Source of the DNA: CBDFLD01 sp965249005
GTDB lineage: Bacteria > Acidobacteriota > UBA6911
Assembly (NCBI GenBank): GCA_965249005.1
Contig: CBDFLD010000021.1
Coordinates: 744,001-808,000 of the forward strand
DNA: 64,000 nt
Reading direction: 5' to 3'
The notes below the pieces were generated by a model. The model was not told where the DNA came from and searched no databases. It was given only the letters and a program-made list of their open reading frames with translations. This document shows, piece by piece, positions 35,468 through 44,114 of this stretch. The position numbers and the translations under genes are program-made. Numbering within the stretch: position 1 is the stretch's first letter; every line of letters begins with the position of its first letter.

Positions 35468-35557
35468 GTCGAATAAAAGAAACATTCCCTATCAAGGGAT
35501 GGCGAGATCGGTCCAGCAGGGATGTCGAATGAAAGAAACAACCCCTATCGAGGGATG
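35468..35557. repeat. Pair of 34-bp imperfect direct repeats
   Basis: Two copies of a unit beginning GTCGAATAAAAGAAAC (35468-35501 and 35524-35557) agree at 30 of 34 positions with a 56-base period. Each ends in a small inverted motif around CCCTATC. The second copy overlaps the last codons of the serine hydrolase. Function is unknown. Confidence 0.75.
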
Positions 35558-36858
35558 CTGTAGGACTGAATCCTTGGTGGGCTGGAATTCGGTTCGATGA
35601 TCGATGTAGTCGCCAAAACCGCGAAGATGTGCCGAAGTGAAAGATGGCCGAAAGGGGCCAGCTGCATCATTATGATCCCAAGCAGATCCTCCTGCGGGTC
35701 CACAAAAAAGTAGGTGCCATACGCACCACCCCAACCGAAACTCCCCGGGGACAGAGGCTCTCGCGCTTTGGCGGGGTCCGTCAAGACAGAATAACCAAGA
35801 CCAAAACCATATCCCGGTCCGCGCGGTCTGACGAGAAGGTCTCCGGTGTGATTGGAGATCATGAGATCGATCGTCTTGGGACTCGCCAGTCGAACTCCCC
35901 GAAACTCACCACCACTGAGAATCATTTGGTGGAATCGGTAGTAATCGGCCGCCGTCGAGGAAAGCCCGTGGGCACCTCGAAAAACGGTCCGGGGCATCAG
36001 GCCACTCTCCTTCTGACGTGGGACGATCTTCCCCTCCTCACCCCTGGTGTAGAGGGTGGCGATTCTACCGCTCTTGGCCTGTGGCACATGATAGTGTGTA
36101 TCGGACATCTCCAACGGGTCAAAGATCCGCTCTCGTAGAAACACATCCAGACTCTGCCCCAAGATCTTCTCGACCAGCGCGGCGACCAGGTCCGTCGAAA
36201 TGCCGTATTCCCATTGGTCGCCGGGACGGAAGTGCAGAGGAAGCCGAGCGGCGAGAGTAATGAACTCGACAACGTTTTTGGGGAGCGCCGACATCTGGCG
36301 GCTGGGAGACGGCGGACGACTCAAGCCCGTCGTGTGAGTCAGGGCGTGCCGGATTGTGATCGGACGCCCCACAGAGATACCTCCCGCGAGCTTCACGTCG
36401 GCGAACTCGGGAAGCCATTTCGAAACCGGATCCGTCAGCAAGAAATGCCCTTCTTCGAAGAGCATCATCAGGGCAAAGGACGCAATGGGTTTGGTCATCG
36501 ACATGATGGCAAAAATGGTATCTTTCGTCATCGGCAGGTCACGCCCGAGATCCCGCCGCCCCTGGGCTCTAAAATAAACGACCTTTCCCTTTCGCGCGAC
36601 CAGAGTCACCGTTCCAGCCACTTGTCCCGCAGCAATGTTTTGCTGGATCACCCCCGTAATCCTCTCGAGGCGGTCGCTAGACATGCCAACAGATTCCGGC
36701 CGGGCGAGCTGAAGATCGCCCCCGACCAATGGATGGGTCGCAAGGCAAAACATCCAGCTCGCGACGGCAACCGAGAGCGCTGGCCCGACGTTTCGCGGCA
36801 ATGTAGTGCAGAGTAGAGTCTTCACACTTCCCCCAGTGGCCATGCCCAGTACCGCCAT
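35545..36858 (-). CDS. Beta-lactamase-family serine hydrolase (class C/EstB-like)
   Basis: The 437-residue protein has the serine beta-lactamase/penicillin-binding-like fold. The nucleophile motif SxxK is SMTK (Ser120, Lys123) in FAIMSMTKPIASF. The second motif is WEYGIS with a Tyr. The third element GWGGAYGT replaces the usual KTG, as in EstB-type esterases. Such enzymes are usually esterases or D-alanyl peptidases rather than antibiotic-resistance enzymes. A signal-like hydrophobic segment (ALSVAVASWMFCLATHPLVGG) indicates export. No ribosome site precedes the ATG at 36858, and a GTG at 36825 after GGGGGAA would be an alternative start. It follows seven bases after the membrane protein gene in the same operon. 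Its substrate is unknown. Confidence 0.8.
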   Translation of the reverse strand: MAVLGMATGGSVKTLLCTTLPRNVGPALSVAVASWMFCLATHPLVGGDLQLARPESVGMSSDRLERITGVIQQNIAAGQVAGTVTLVARKGKVVYFRAQGRRDLGRDLPMTKDTIFAIMSMTKPIASFALMMLFEEGHFLLTDPVSKWLPEFADVKLAGGISVGRPITIRHALTHTTGLSRPPSPSRQMSALPKNVVEFITLAARLPLHFRPGDQWEYGISTDLVAALVEKILGQSLDVFLRERIFDPLEMSDTHYHVPQAKSGRIATLYTRGEEGKIVPRQKESGLMPRTVFRGAHGLSSTAADYYRFHQMILSGGEFRGVRLASPKTIDLMISNHTGDLLVRPRGPGYGFGLGYSVLTDPAKAREPLSPGSFGWGGAYGTYFFVDPQEDLLGIIMMQLAPFGHLSLRHIFAVLATTSIIEPNSSPPRIQSYSIPR

Positions 36859-36865
36859 TTGCGTA

Positions 36866-37693
36866 TTACAAATCCACCTTGAATGGACGCTTCAGCAACA
36901 AGACGAATAGCATCGACGCAAGACAGTATACAACCATCCAATGGAGCGACCACCCGAGCACTTCGATGCCGGTCTCGGGATAAATCACCGAAATACCACG
37001 GATTGGACCGTCGGCTGGAAGCGGCTCTTCCGCCGGGTACAGCAGCTCGTCAACCAATCCGCCCTTGTGTCGAAGCGGCGAGCGACGCACCACGCCGGTG
37101 GAAACTTCAATCGACTTGGCGAACGATTTGTCGCCCCATTGGACGAGAAGCTCGTGCGCCCCGGATCGGTCCGCTTTTATTCGCCAGGACATCTCTCGCA
37201 GGCTCGGGACCCACACCGAGGCGCCATCCAAGCTCACTCCGTCGGGGGCGCGGATTGCAATGTTCGGTCTGGATAGAGTTTGAGAGTGCTCCTCGAGCTG
37301 TACCTTCAGGACCGAGGTTTGTCCCGGTTCCAGACCCTGGTAGCCATAGTGAAAGTGCATCTGGGCGAGCAGCAAGAAAAGGGGAGCGGCAACCCAGAGC
37401 ATGGGCACGAGGGAGAGTCGCAAATATTCCAGATTGTGGCGCAAGATCTCGGCCTGGGCCCGCAAGATTGCCCGGAAATCATCCTTGAATAGCCGAATCT
37501 CAAACACGCAGGCGTGGATCCTCCGCTTCACCTGAGAAATAGCTTGTTGGTTGGAAGCGGCGCGAAAGACCATCAGGATCAAGACTGCGGTCGCCAAGGA
37601 AACCACAACCAGCCCGATGAGCGGAGGCCATCCGCGGAAGGGATAGAGCATCCCATCGACGAGACTTCGCATACACGCGTTTAGCAGTGACAT
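36866..37693 (-). CDS. Three-TM membrane protein with Oxa1-like topology and a periplasmic beta domain
   Basis: The protein has a first hydrophobic helix (PLIGLVVVSLATAVLILMVF), then a basic, helical segment (SQVKRRIHACVFEIRLFKDD through RHNLEYLRL) that should lie in the cytoplasm. A second helix (LVPMLWVAAPLFLLLAQMHF) follows, then ~115 residues rich in beta strands, and a third helix at the C-terminus (WMVVYCLASMLFVLLL). This order of helix, cytoplasmic coiled coil, helix, external part and final helix is that of Oxa1/EMC3-like membrane insertases, with a beta domain inserted between the last two helices. I found no family by motif. Two starts compete, the ATG at 37693 and a GTG at 37726, and neither has a good ribosome site. 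It lies in the operon with two phosphodiesterase-like genes. Confidence 0.5.
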   Translation of the reverse strand: MSLLNACMRSLVDGMLYPFRGWPPLIGLVVVSLATAVLILMVFRAASNQQAISQVKRRIHACVFEIRLFKDDFRAILRAQAEILRHNLEYLRLSLVPMLWVAAPLFLLLAQMHFHYGYQGLEPGQTSVLKVQLEEHSQTLSRPNIAIRAPDGVSLDGASVWVPSLREMSWRIKADRSGAHELLVQWGDKSFAKSIEVSTGVVRRSPLRHKGGLVDELLYPAEEPLPADGPIRGISVIYPETGIEVLGWSLHWMVVYCLASMLFVLLLKRPFKVDL

Positions 37694-37768
37694 GGCAAGT
37701 ATGGCACCAGCGCCGCATCCCGGCACGCCGCAACGCCTGCGCCTCCAATGCCGGGATCTCTGACCTGG

Positions 37769-37963
37769 CTACGAGATATAGCCCAAGCCCTGGAGCCTTT
37801 TTTTGATTTCTTCCTCGGAGTCGGCATCCTCCAGTTTCGCCAACTCCTTCTCGAGAGCGTGCGTGATGAACTCCTCCACTGAAGAATAGCCAGCAATGTC
37901 GGCGTACCTTTTCACCTTCTCCAGTAGTCTCTGGTCCAGCTTTATCCTGCTCGATCCAAACAC
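37769..37963 (-). CDS. Small ribbon-helix-helix-type protein
   Basis: The 64-residue protein starts with a basic strand (SSRIKLDQRLLEKVKRYAD), followed by a helix and a second helix (SSVEEFITHALEKELAKLED), the pattern of CopG/MetJ-type DNA-binding ribbon-helix-helix proteins. The tail is acidic and basic (DSEEEIKKRLQGLGYIS). A GTG start at 37963 is preceded by GGAGG five bases upstream. It sits between the phosphatase-like gene (45 bases upstream) and the membrane protein gene, in the same direction, so it is probably co-expressed and may regulate the operon. That role is inference. No partner toxin is evident. Confidence 0.7.
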   Translation of the reverse strand: MFGSSRIKLDQRLLEKVKRYADIAGYSSVEEFITHALEKELAKLEDADSEEEIKKRLQGLGYIS

Positions 37964-38008
37964 GCAGTCCTCCGTTTCTGATCTTCCTAGAATCGCCGCC
38001 CCCCCGCC

Positions 38009-40027
38009 TCACTGCTTTGCCGGAAACGGGGTCTCGACGCCGAATTCCCATAGAATTGCGGCCGCCAGGTCGGTCAATTCCAAAACCGGCTTCTTCAGTG
38101 CCCGACTGGCCAGCAAGATACCAGGAACGATTCCTGGATCGGTCATGTGATCTCCGCTCCACTGGGCAACGTTGTCAGAAAACACCTCGGGGCTGACGGC
38201 ACCCAGCGACGATTCGTCCGAAACCCGGATCCCGTCCGAAAAACCGACAACGAGGTCCGGCCCTTGCTCTCGAGAACCTCGATCCGAATAGACTTGCTCT
38301 CTGGGATAGACGGCGGCCACAGCCGGCTTCCCCGTCTTTGGATCCACGGTCACTTTCAACTTGTCGGCAATCTCGTCGACTAGATCCTTCCGCTGCTGGG
38401 GTTTGACGATCCCGAACCGCTCGCGTCCTTGCAGGTTCACGTAGATTCCATTGAATCCGACGTTGTAAGCCAAAGTCCGAGACCAATCAATGTTGGCGAA
38501 ACCACCAGGGTCTTCCTCGAGACCTCTATCTCTGACCGCCAGGAATCCATTCTCGCGAAGCCAGGCGTTGAGATGAAACGCGCGACGCCATGAGGTAAAC
38601 CCATGGTCTGACATCACGATCAGCACCGTGTTATCGCCCATCCGGTCGATCGTGTAACCTACCAGATCATCCAACTCCTGGTAGAGCGAATCTATTCGAC
38701 TCTCAAACCTGATGTCCTCCGCAGCGTCATAGGCCGGATGTTGAGGGTCTCGAGCGCGCCAGAGAACGTGACTGACCTGGTCTACGTTGCCAAAGTAGTG
38801 AAACAAGAAACCGTCCTTGAACTGCTGAAAAATGTGCCGGAACTGGCGGATGTTCTCCTCCCCTGCCATGGCAGCCTGCGTCAAGAACTCCTCTCGCGAG
38901 AATACGCCGCCGCCTAGAGCACTGGTGTCCTCAGGCATCCCCTGTGTATAAAACCGGCCCGTTGCGTGGCTGAGAGAAGCCGCAAAAGAGGAGGGGTGAG
39001 CGATGGGCAGCGCAGCGTGCCGGGGGTCGAAGTTGATGGGAGTAACGTAGAGCTCGAAATCCGGGCGAACCTGTTTCAGGAAGAATCTGCACATCCCGCG
39101 GAGTTTCTGGGTGGGCATGAGGCCGAAATCGACCGGGACCCATTCACTCCACTCACCTTGACGCAACAGAAATTCGCTCCCTCCTATTTCTACCTTGGCC
39201 GCCGCCTCGACGGGATCCAGGAAGACCCTGAAATCAAGCGCGACCTCTTCCGCAGGAACACGATACGGGTTCGCCGGTCCGTAAAGCGTCGCCTCGACCA
39301 CATGATCTCGAACTACCAGCGGATCGATCCTTCCGCCACCGACCTCTTTTCCTTCATAGGCAAAATTCTCGGACGTATACAGGGAAAAGGTACCGTAGGT
39401 TCCGATGAGATCAGGGGTCCCCATTCCACTCAATTCGTAGCTGGCAGATCCGGAGGGAGGAAAGTTGGCGGGCATGCGGATGATCGTCGTTTCTATTCCG
39501 TGCTGCTCGAGCACCTCCCAGAACGGAGTTCCGCGCCGTAGTAGCTCCACGCGTCCGGGAACCAGTGGAAACCGCCAGTCTCCAACCGTGAAGTAGTGAC
39601 TGGCAGGCACGGTCCTGGCCATGGAAAACTCTGGGATCAGCATTTCCGGGTCTCGATGAAGAAAGTCGAAAATCCCGTGTCCCCCCGAATCCATACCGGT
39701 GATGAAATTGGACCAGGCCACCGGACTCTGGGCCGGGACAGAGGTTCCCAGCGCCTGGAAAAACCCCATTTCGGCCAACCGGGAGAAGTGGGGCATCCTT
39801 CCTTGCTCCATCATGGCACGGGTGAGCTGATAATCCACGCCGTCGAAGCCGAGAACAATGATGCGGGGAATGCTCCCGATTGGATCACCCCCTCGGCACC
39901 CCATCGCAGACAGCATCAACAAGATGAGTGCCAGATAGACCGCGAGCACACAAAGCCGTGCGCCGGTTCGATGGCATGAAGGTCGAGATCGGTTCACACG
40001 AGTATGGGTCGTCCGACGAATAAACAT
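38009..40027 (-). CDS. Lipid-anchored alkaline-phosphatase-superfamily enzyme (type I phosphodiesterase/nucleotide pyrophosphatase-like)
   Basis: The N-terminus has a long signal (LCVLAVYLALILLMLSAMGC) ending in a lipobox Cys at about residue 43. The catalytic domain follows the AP-superfamily pattern: metal ligand in IVLGFDGVDYQL, an extended segment SVPAQSPVAWSNFITG with the likely nucleophile Ser or Thr, HYFGNVDQVSHVLWR (Asp and His) and VLIVMSDHGFTSW (Asp-His). These fit two-metal phosphoesterases or related sulfohydrolases. A middle beta-rich insert of ~200 residues sets it apart from simple phosphatases. It follows 14 bases after its paralog at 40042-42183. The substrate, possibly a cell-envelope glycan or lipid head group, is not predictable. 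Confidence 0.85.
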   Translation of the reverse strand: MFIRRTTHTRVNRSRPSCHRTGARLCVLAVYLALILLMLSAMGCRGGDPIGSIPRIIVLGFDGVDYQLTRAMMEQGRMPHFSRLAEMGFFQALGTSVPAQSPVAWSNFITGMDSGGHGIFDFLHRDPEMLIPEFSMARTVPASHYFTVGDWRFPLVPGRVELLRRGTPFWEVLEQHGIETTIIRMPANFPPSGSASYELSGMGTPDLIGTYGTFSLYTSENFAYEGKEVGGGRIDPLVVRDHVVEATLYGPANPYRVPAEEVALDFRVFLDPVEAAAKVEIGGSEFLLRQGEWSEWVPVDFGLMPTQKLRGMCRFFLKQVRPDFELYVTPINFDPRHAALPIAHPSSFAASLSHATGRFYTQGMPEDTSALGGGVFSREEFLTQAAMAGEENIRQFRHIFQQFKDGFLFHYFGNVDQVSHVLWRARDPQHPAYDAAEDIRFESRIDSLYQELDDLVGYTIDRMGDNTVLIVMSDHGFTSWRRAFHLNAWLRENGFLAVRDRGLEEDPGGFANIDWSRTLAYNVGFNGIYVNLQGRERFGIVKPQQRKDLVDEIADKLKVTVDPKTGKPAVAAVYPREQVYSDRGSREQGPDLVVGFSDGIRVSDESSLGAVSPEVFSDNVAQWSGDHMTDPGIVPGILLASRALKKPVLELTDLAAAILWEFGVETPFPAKQ

Positions 40028-40041
40028 GGGAGCGGGTTTCG

Positions 40042-42183
40042 CTACACTTCCTCTCCGCTAAAGGATTGCGACTCGAACAGGGGCTTGCCTTCCATGTGGC
40101 CGGGCGGGTCCAGACCAAACAGTCGCAGCGCGGTTGGAGCCAGGTCGATCAACGATGGATCGGCGGCATCGATCTTCCGGTTACAAAACAGCACACCAGG
40201 AACCATTCGAGGGTCGATGCAGTGATCTCCGCTCCAAGCCTTGCAGTTGTCCTCGAAGACAGGACCCGCCGCCATTCCGGAAGCACAGTCCCAGGACACC
40301 CTGTAGCCCGCATTGTATCCGACGAGCAGATCCGGGGCGTTGTCCAGATACGGACCCCGATAGATCCTGTCGGTATCGAAGACGTCGGTGACCGCGGTCT
40401 TTCCTCTGGTATCGTCCTTTAACCCCCGGAGCCGTCCAACGATTTCGGCCTTGAGTTGCCGGACCTCCCGTCCCCGGGACACGATGCCGTTTGTTTCACG
40501 TCCGCGCACGTTCAGGTACAGACCCGTCAAGCCCATGCAGTACGCGCGGGTGTGAGCCCAATCCACATCCCGGAGCCATTCGGACCGCCCATCGGACCCC
40601 TTTTTCAGGGAAAGGTATCCATTGTCAAGCAACCAGCGGTTCAGGTTGACTCCACGCTGAAAGGAACTGAAACCGTGGTCGGAGATCACGAAGAGCAAGT
40701 CTCCCGGTTCGATCCGATCGGCGATCTTGGCCAGGAGACGATCGTTGGACTGATAGATGTTCTCGATCGCGTTCTGATGCTGCGCTCGATCGCTATTGGC
40801 GGAGGCAGGGTGATCCTCTTCTAGATAGCGCCAAAACATGTGCTGGATTCGGTCCGTGGCGTCGAATACGCAGACCAACGCTCCGGACTTCAAGCGGTCG
40901 AGTGCGGAAAAGAACATGTCTTGTCGCTCACGGTCAATGTCGTATGCCTGCTTCAAAAAGGTCGCCTCATCGGTCACCCCTTCATTCAGCGCCCAGGTGT
41001 CTTCGGCAAGCCCAAGAGTGGCAAAGGGACCAATCTTCTTGGCTAGATAAGTGGCGTAATAATCCGGATGCGAAATCGGCATGGCCGGATCTTCCGGGTC
41101 CATGCTGATCGGAGAAACATAGAGCGAGAAGTCCTGCGCCATTTCCGTCACCATGAGCCGACACAAACCCGAAACCTTTGCAAAAGGAGCGGCGCGGAAC
41201 TTCACCGTGACCCAATCGCTCAGGTGGCCCTCGCGAAGAACGAGCGACTGGTTGCCGATCTGCACCTGCGCCTGCTGCAACGAACGATCCAACTCGATCG
41301 ACATCGGAATTTCCAGCGTCGGGTTTCCTTCGACGAGCGAGTTCTCCGGACCCTTGAGAGATGTACGGAACGAGTGTCCATTCGGCTCGAGCCGGATCCG
41401 GATTCCACCTTCTTTGAATTCCGGTGCTTCCTTGCGAGTGGTATAGAGCGCGAAAGTGCCCTGGGTCCCGAGTAAATCAGGTGTACACATCGCGCTCAAT
41501 TGAGCACCGTGGAACCGATCGGGAGGAAACGTAATCGGCACGCGCAGTATCGTGCTCCAGATATCGTGCTCACCCAGATAGGACCAAAACGGTTTCGATT
41601 TTCTCAACAGTCGGATTTCGGGTTTGCGCAGCGGAATCCGGTACCGGCCCAACTTGAGCGTCCGCTCGAGTCTACCGATTCGGGCGGAGGAAAGACGCGG
41701 CAGATAGGTGCGCAGATCTCGATCCAGAAAGTCGAAAATGTTGTGCCCCGCCGGGTTGGTCCCCGTGCTGAACGAAGACCAGGCAACGGGTGAAAGCGCG
41801 GGAAACGTCGTGCGGAGACGATGGTAGCAGCCCGACTGGGCTAGTCGCTCGAAGTTCGGGAGCTTCCCCATTTGCATGTACCGATCGGTAAGCTTTGGAT
41901 CCTGGCCGTCAAACCCCACCACGATCAAGCGCCGGATCCAAGGCTTGGAGATTCGCTTGCGAAGCAACAGGCGCCAGAGCATTCGAAATGGATAGGCCAG
42001 CAAGGAAAGCAGCGCGATCACGATCGTCGTGAGCATCACCAGGAACGAGGACACAAGCGCAAATCCGGCGCCGGGCCCAAGATATGCGTGGGCAGGTACT
42101 GCGACGAGGACAATCCCGATGGCGCCGAAAACGAGCAGTCTCCTCCACGCATAGTCCGTGCGGTTGACACAGGGCTTGTTCAC
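40042..42183 (-). CDS. Membrane-anchored alkaline-phosphatase-superfamily enzyme
   Basis: The GTG start at 42183 has GGGAGGG close upstream. The first ~80 residues contain two hydrophobic helices (LLVFGAIGIVLVAVPA, FALVSSFLVMLTTIVIALLSLLA), so this one is membrane-anchored rather than lipidated. The catalytic part parallels the next gene: VVGFDGQDPKLTDRYMQ, ALSPVAWSSFSTGTNPAGHN, VFDATDRIQHMFWR and LLFVISDHGFSSF, giving a complete set of metal and nucleophile positions. The two paralogs are only 14 bases apart. They likely act on the same substrate class in the periplasm, with one tethered by a TM anchor and the other by lipid, which is inference. It begins the leftward operon. Confidence 0.85.
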   Translation of the reverse strand: MNKPCVNRTDYAWRRLLVFGAIGIVLVAVPAHAYLGPGAGFALVSSFLVMLTTIVIALLSLLAYPFRMLWRLLLRKRISKPWIRRLIVVGFDGQDPKLTDRYMQMGKLPNFERLAQSGCYHRLRTTFPALSPVAWSSFSTGTNPAGHNIFDFLDRDLRTYLPRLSSARIGRLERTLKLGRYRIPLRKPEIRLLRKSKPFWSYLGEHDIWSTILRVPITFPPDRFHGAQLSAMCTPDLLGTQGTFALYTTRKEAPEFKEGGIRIRLEPNGHSFRTSLKGPENSLVEGNPTLEIPMSIELDRSLQQAQVQIGNQSLVLREGHLSDWVTVKFRAAPFAKVSGLCRLMVTEMAQDFSLYVSPISMDPEDPAMPISHPDYYATYLAKKIGPFATLGLAEDTWALNEGVTDEATFLKQAYDIDRERQDMFFSALDRLKSGALVCVFDATDRIQHMFWRYLEEDHPASANSDRAQHQNAIENIYQSNDRLLAKIADRIEPGDLLFVISDHGFSSFQRGVNLNRWLLDNGYLSLKKGSDGRSEWLRDVDWAHTRAYCMGLTGLYLNVRGRETNGIVSRGREVRQLKAEIVGRLRGLKDDTRGKTAVTDVFDTDRIYRGPYLDNAPDLLVGYNAGYRVSWDCASGMAAGPVFEDNCKAWSGDHCIDPRMVPGVLFCNRKIDAADPSLIDLAPTALRLFGLDPPGHMEGKPLFESQSFSGEEV

Positions 42184-42531
42184 CCGACCCTCCCGGAAAC
42201 TGTTCCGTCGACGTCGCTGATCCGCCTGACGTGTCCGATGGACACCACGCCACGCCGGGCAGCCAGGCCGTTTCGATCATTGAAGACGGAACCAGATCCA
42301 CTAGTCTATGGTTAGGTACGGACTCATTTCAAGCTGGGAGGGCGAGGGGAGAAAGCAGCGTTCGGTACAGGGACCCGCCTATCGGCGCTGACTGGCGCAA
42401 CGCGCCAGTCGCTTGGGAGCGTAACTGCGCAGCGCAACGTGAAAAACCGTGGTTTTTGACGATTTGCTAAGTTACACGCATAGCAGCAGATCCACGAGCA
42501 GTTACTTAAGAGCAAGTATCGGGCTATCACG
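42184..42531. other. Gap with a hairpin between phosphatase and beta-helix genes
   Basis: About 350 bases without a gene. It holds an 8-bp hairpin, ACTGGCGC/GCGCCAGT around AAC, at 42391-42409, just before the region that ends the beta-helix gene. The upstream promoter of the phosphatase operon should lie near 42184-42300. I could not pick one confidently. Confidence 0.4.
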
Positions 42532-43641
42532 TCACGGATCCGGCTCGAATCCGGTCTCTGCGGCCGAGCCGGGAGAGCTTGCCCGGAGTGCCATGGGAGG
42601 CTTCGGAGCCAGCGGGCCGGTTTTGAAGCCCGCCGAGACCGACCACCCAGGGTTCATTGGCCTTCCCTCGGTTTCGTAGGCACCGACGTCTACCGGGTTA
42701 TGCCGGAGGGACCGATTGAAATCCAACCCGGGGCTGAGCGACGCACTCGCGGTCCCGATCAGAACGGAACCCACGAGGGGCCAGAGATCTAGAGACTCGG
42801 CGCCGCTGAATGCCTGCACCGCGGCGCCTCCGTCGAAGAACCCCAGATTGTCAATTGCCACACCAGTGCCTTCAATATAGTTGGACCGAATCAGAACCGC
42901 GGGATGAGCCCACCCCAGGGCATTCAGGGCACGCCCACCGGGACAGTAGACAGCGTTGTTGATCAACTGCATATTGTCTGCCGCGGACCAACGCAGGTAG
43001 ATCCCTTGCTGCTGGTGACCGTATATCGTGTTGTTGATGATCGATACGTTGCGCAGCTGAGGCACCTGGCCATGAGGCGCCGTCGTGATTCCGGTAATCG
43101 AGTTGAGGATGAGATTGTTCTGAACCAGCGTATCCGATACGACCTGAATTCCTTCACCGCAATTCCAGACCGCATTCGCTTCGACAAGGTTGCGTGAGTG
43201 CGCTCCGGGATCGGTGACCCCATAGACGAAAATGCAAGGATACTGCCGGCCGATTGTGGTGTCGTGAATTACGTTCCCACGTACGATGTTGCCGTGCGAG
43301 CCGTACTTTATCTCGATCCCATCATTGCCTCCCCCGCTGGTTCCGCGCAGGTGGTGGATATAGTTCCCCTCGATCCGATGGTCCCGGGCGATACAAGTCG
43401 CGTTGTTGCAACCAATGTACATCCCCTCGCCTTCGGTGGTGCCAAAGCTGGAATCCAGGAGTCCCGTGTGATGGATATGATTTCGCAGGACAAGACAGGA
43501 GTGGGTATCTCCGGAATTCAAAGTCAGGGCGTTGTTGCTCGTGTCCGATATTTCACAATCCTCGATCGTGACGTGGTGGGCGTCGCCCATGATCCTCAGC
43601 CCGATGTCCCCGCCCCGGAAATGGAGCCCGCGGAGGATCAC
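42532..43641 (-). CDS. Beta-helix surface protein, C-terminal part after frameshift
   Basis: This frame is made of beta-helix rungs in the pectate-lyase style: DAHHVTIEDCEISDTSNNA, GDTHSCLVLRNHIHHTG, RIEGNYIHHLRGTSGGGND, NIVRGNVIHDTTIG, NLVEANAVWNCGEG, DTLVQNNLILNSI, SIINNTIYGHQQQG and MQLINNAVYCP. A proline-rich tail ends in a short acidic peptide. In the other frame the preceding N-terminal part (43751-44023) reads straight into it if one G is removed from a run of eight G in the coding strand at 43802-43809. That restores ELILRGGVYCQTG and the intervening ITIRAADGEVPILTRPD. The full secreted protein would be ~500 residues. Function (adhesin or polysaccharide lyase) is unknown. Confidence 0.75.
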   Translation of the reverse strand: MILRGLHFRGGDIGLRIMGDAHHVTIEDCEISDTSNNALTLNSGDTHSCLVLRNHIHHTGLLDSSFGTTEGEGMYIGCNNATCIARDHRIEGNYIHHLRGTSGGGNDGIEIKYGSHGNIVRGNVIHDTTIGRQYPCIFVYGVTDPGAHSRNLVEANAVWNCGEGIQVVSDTLVQNNLILNSITGITTAPHGQVPQLRNVSIINNTIYGHQQQGIYLRWSAADNMQLINNAVYCPGGRALNALGWAHPAVLIRSNYIEGTGVAIDNLGFFDGGAAVQAFSGAESLDLWPLVGSVLIGTASASLSPGLDFNRSLRHNPVDVGAYETEGRPMNPGWSVSAGFKTGPLAPKPPMALRASSPGSAAETGFEPDP

Positions 43642-43750
43642 GTGTTCGCCCCCGACCTCGATTCCGTTGTGACTTTGCGGAGCGGTTGGATCATCCGGTC
43701 GCGTCAGGATGGGAACCTCACCGTCAGCAGCCCGGATGGTGATGGGCTGC

Positions 43751-44023
43751 TCAGATGTCCCGCGACATGTGATCGCCCTTCGGCCCGTTTGACAGTAGAC
43801 ACCCCCCCCTGAGGATCAGCTCATCCCCCGGGTTGAGCTGATTGGCAAGATTTTCGAACTCTTCACTCGCCGAGCAGACTGGATCGCCAGTCGCGTCGAC
43901 GGGCGGAGAGATGGTAAAAGTCTCCGCCGCACCGGAAGGAACAACCACCCATCCAACCAACCAGAGCGCGGCGAACGGAAGCACGTATCCAAACGGGCTT
44001 TTGAGACGGTAACAATAGGGCAA
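43751..44023 (-). CDS. Beta-helix surface protein, N-terminal part before frameshift
   Basis: The start is uncertain. I choose the TTG at 44023, ten bases after GGAG, giving a short basic N-region and a signal helix (SPFGYVLPFAALWLVGWVVV). The mature sequence begins AETFTISPPVDATGDPVC and reaches a first beta-helix phrase (NPGDELILRGG) before the frame stops at 43751. It belongs with the C-terminal part at 42532-43641 and is not a separate gene. The break lies in the eight-G run. Confidence 0.6.
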   Translation of the reverse strand: MPYCYRLKSPFGYVLPFAALWLVGWVVVPSGAAETFTISPPVDATGDPVCSASEEFENLANQLNPGDELILRGGCLLSNGPKGDHMSRDI

Positions 44024-44114
44024 GGGTTGTTTACTCCGGGCAATATGAAAAGCCGATGGGCGCAAGCGGCTCCCGATCGATGCCCTTACGGACAAGCGAC
44101 CAGTGCCCGCTCCG

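Noticed and set aside
35468..35557. CRISPR array
   Set aside because: Only two repeats, with internal mismatches, one overlapping a gene end, and no cas genes nearby.
35284..35600. A rightward frame preceded by AGGAGGAAGG
   Set aside because: It is short, overlaps the serine hydrolase gene in antisense and carries the 34-bp repeats. The codons look non-coding.
42535..42560. A tRNA-like T-arm, GGCTCGAATCC
   Set aside because: It lies in the beta-helix coding end, with no D-arm, anticodon stem or acceptor in the right spacing.
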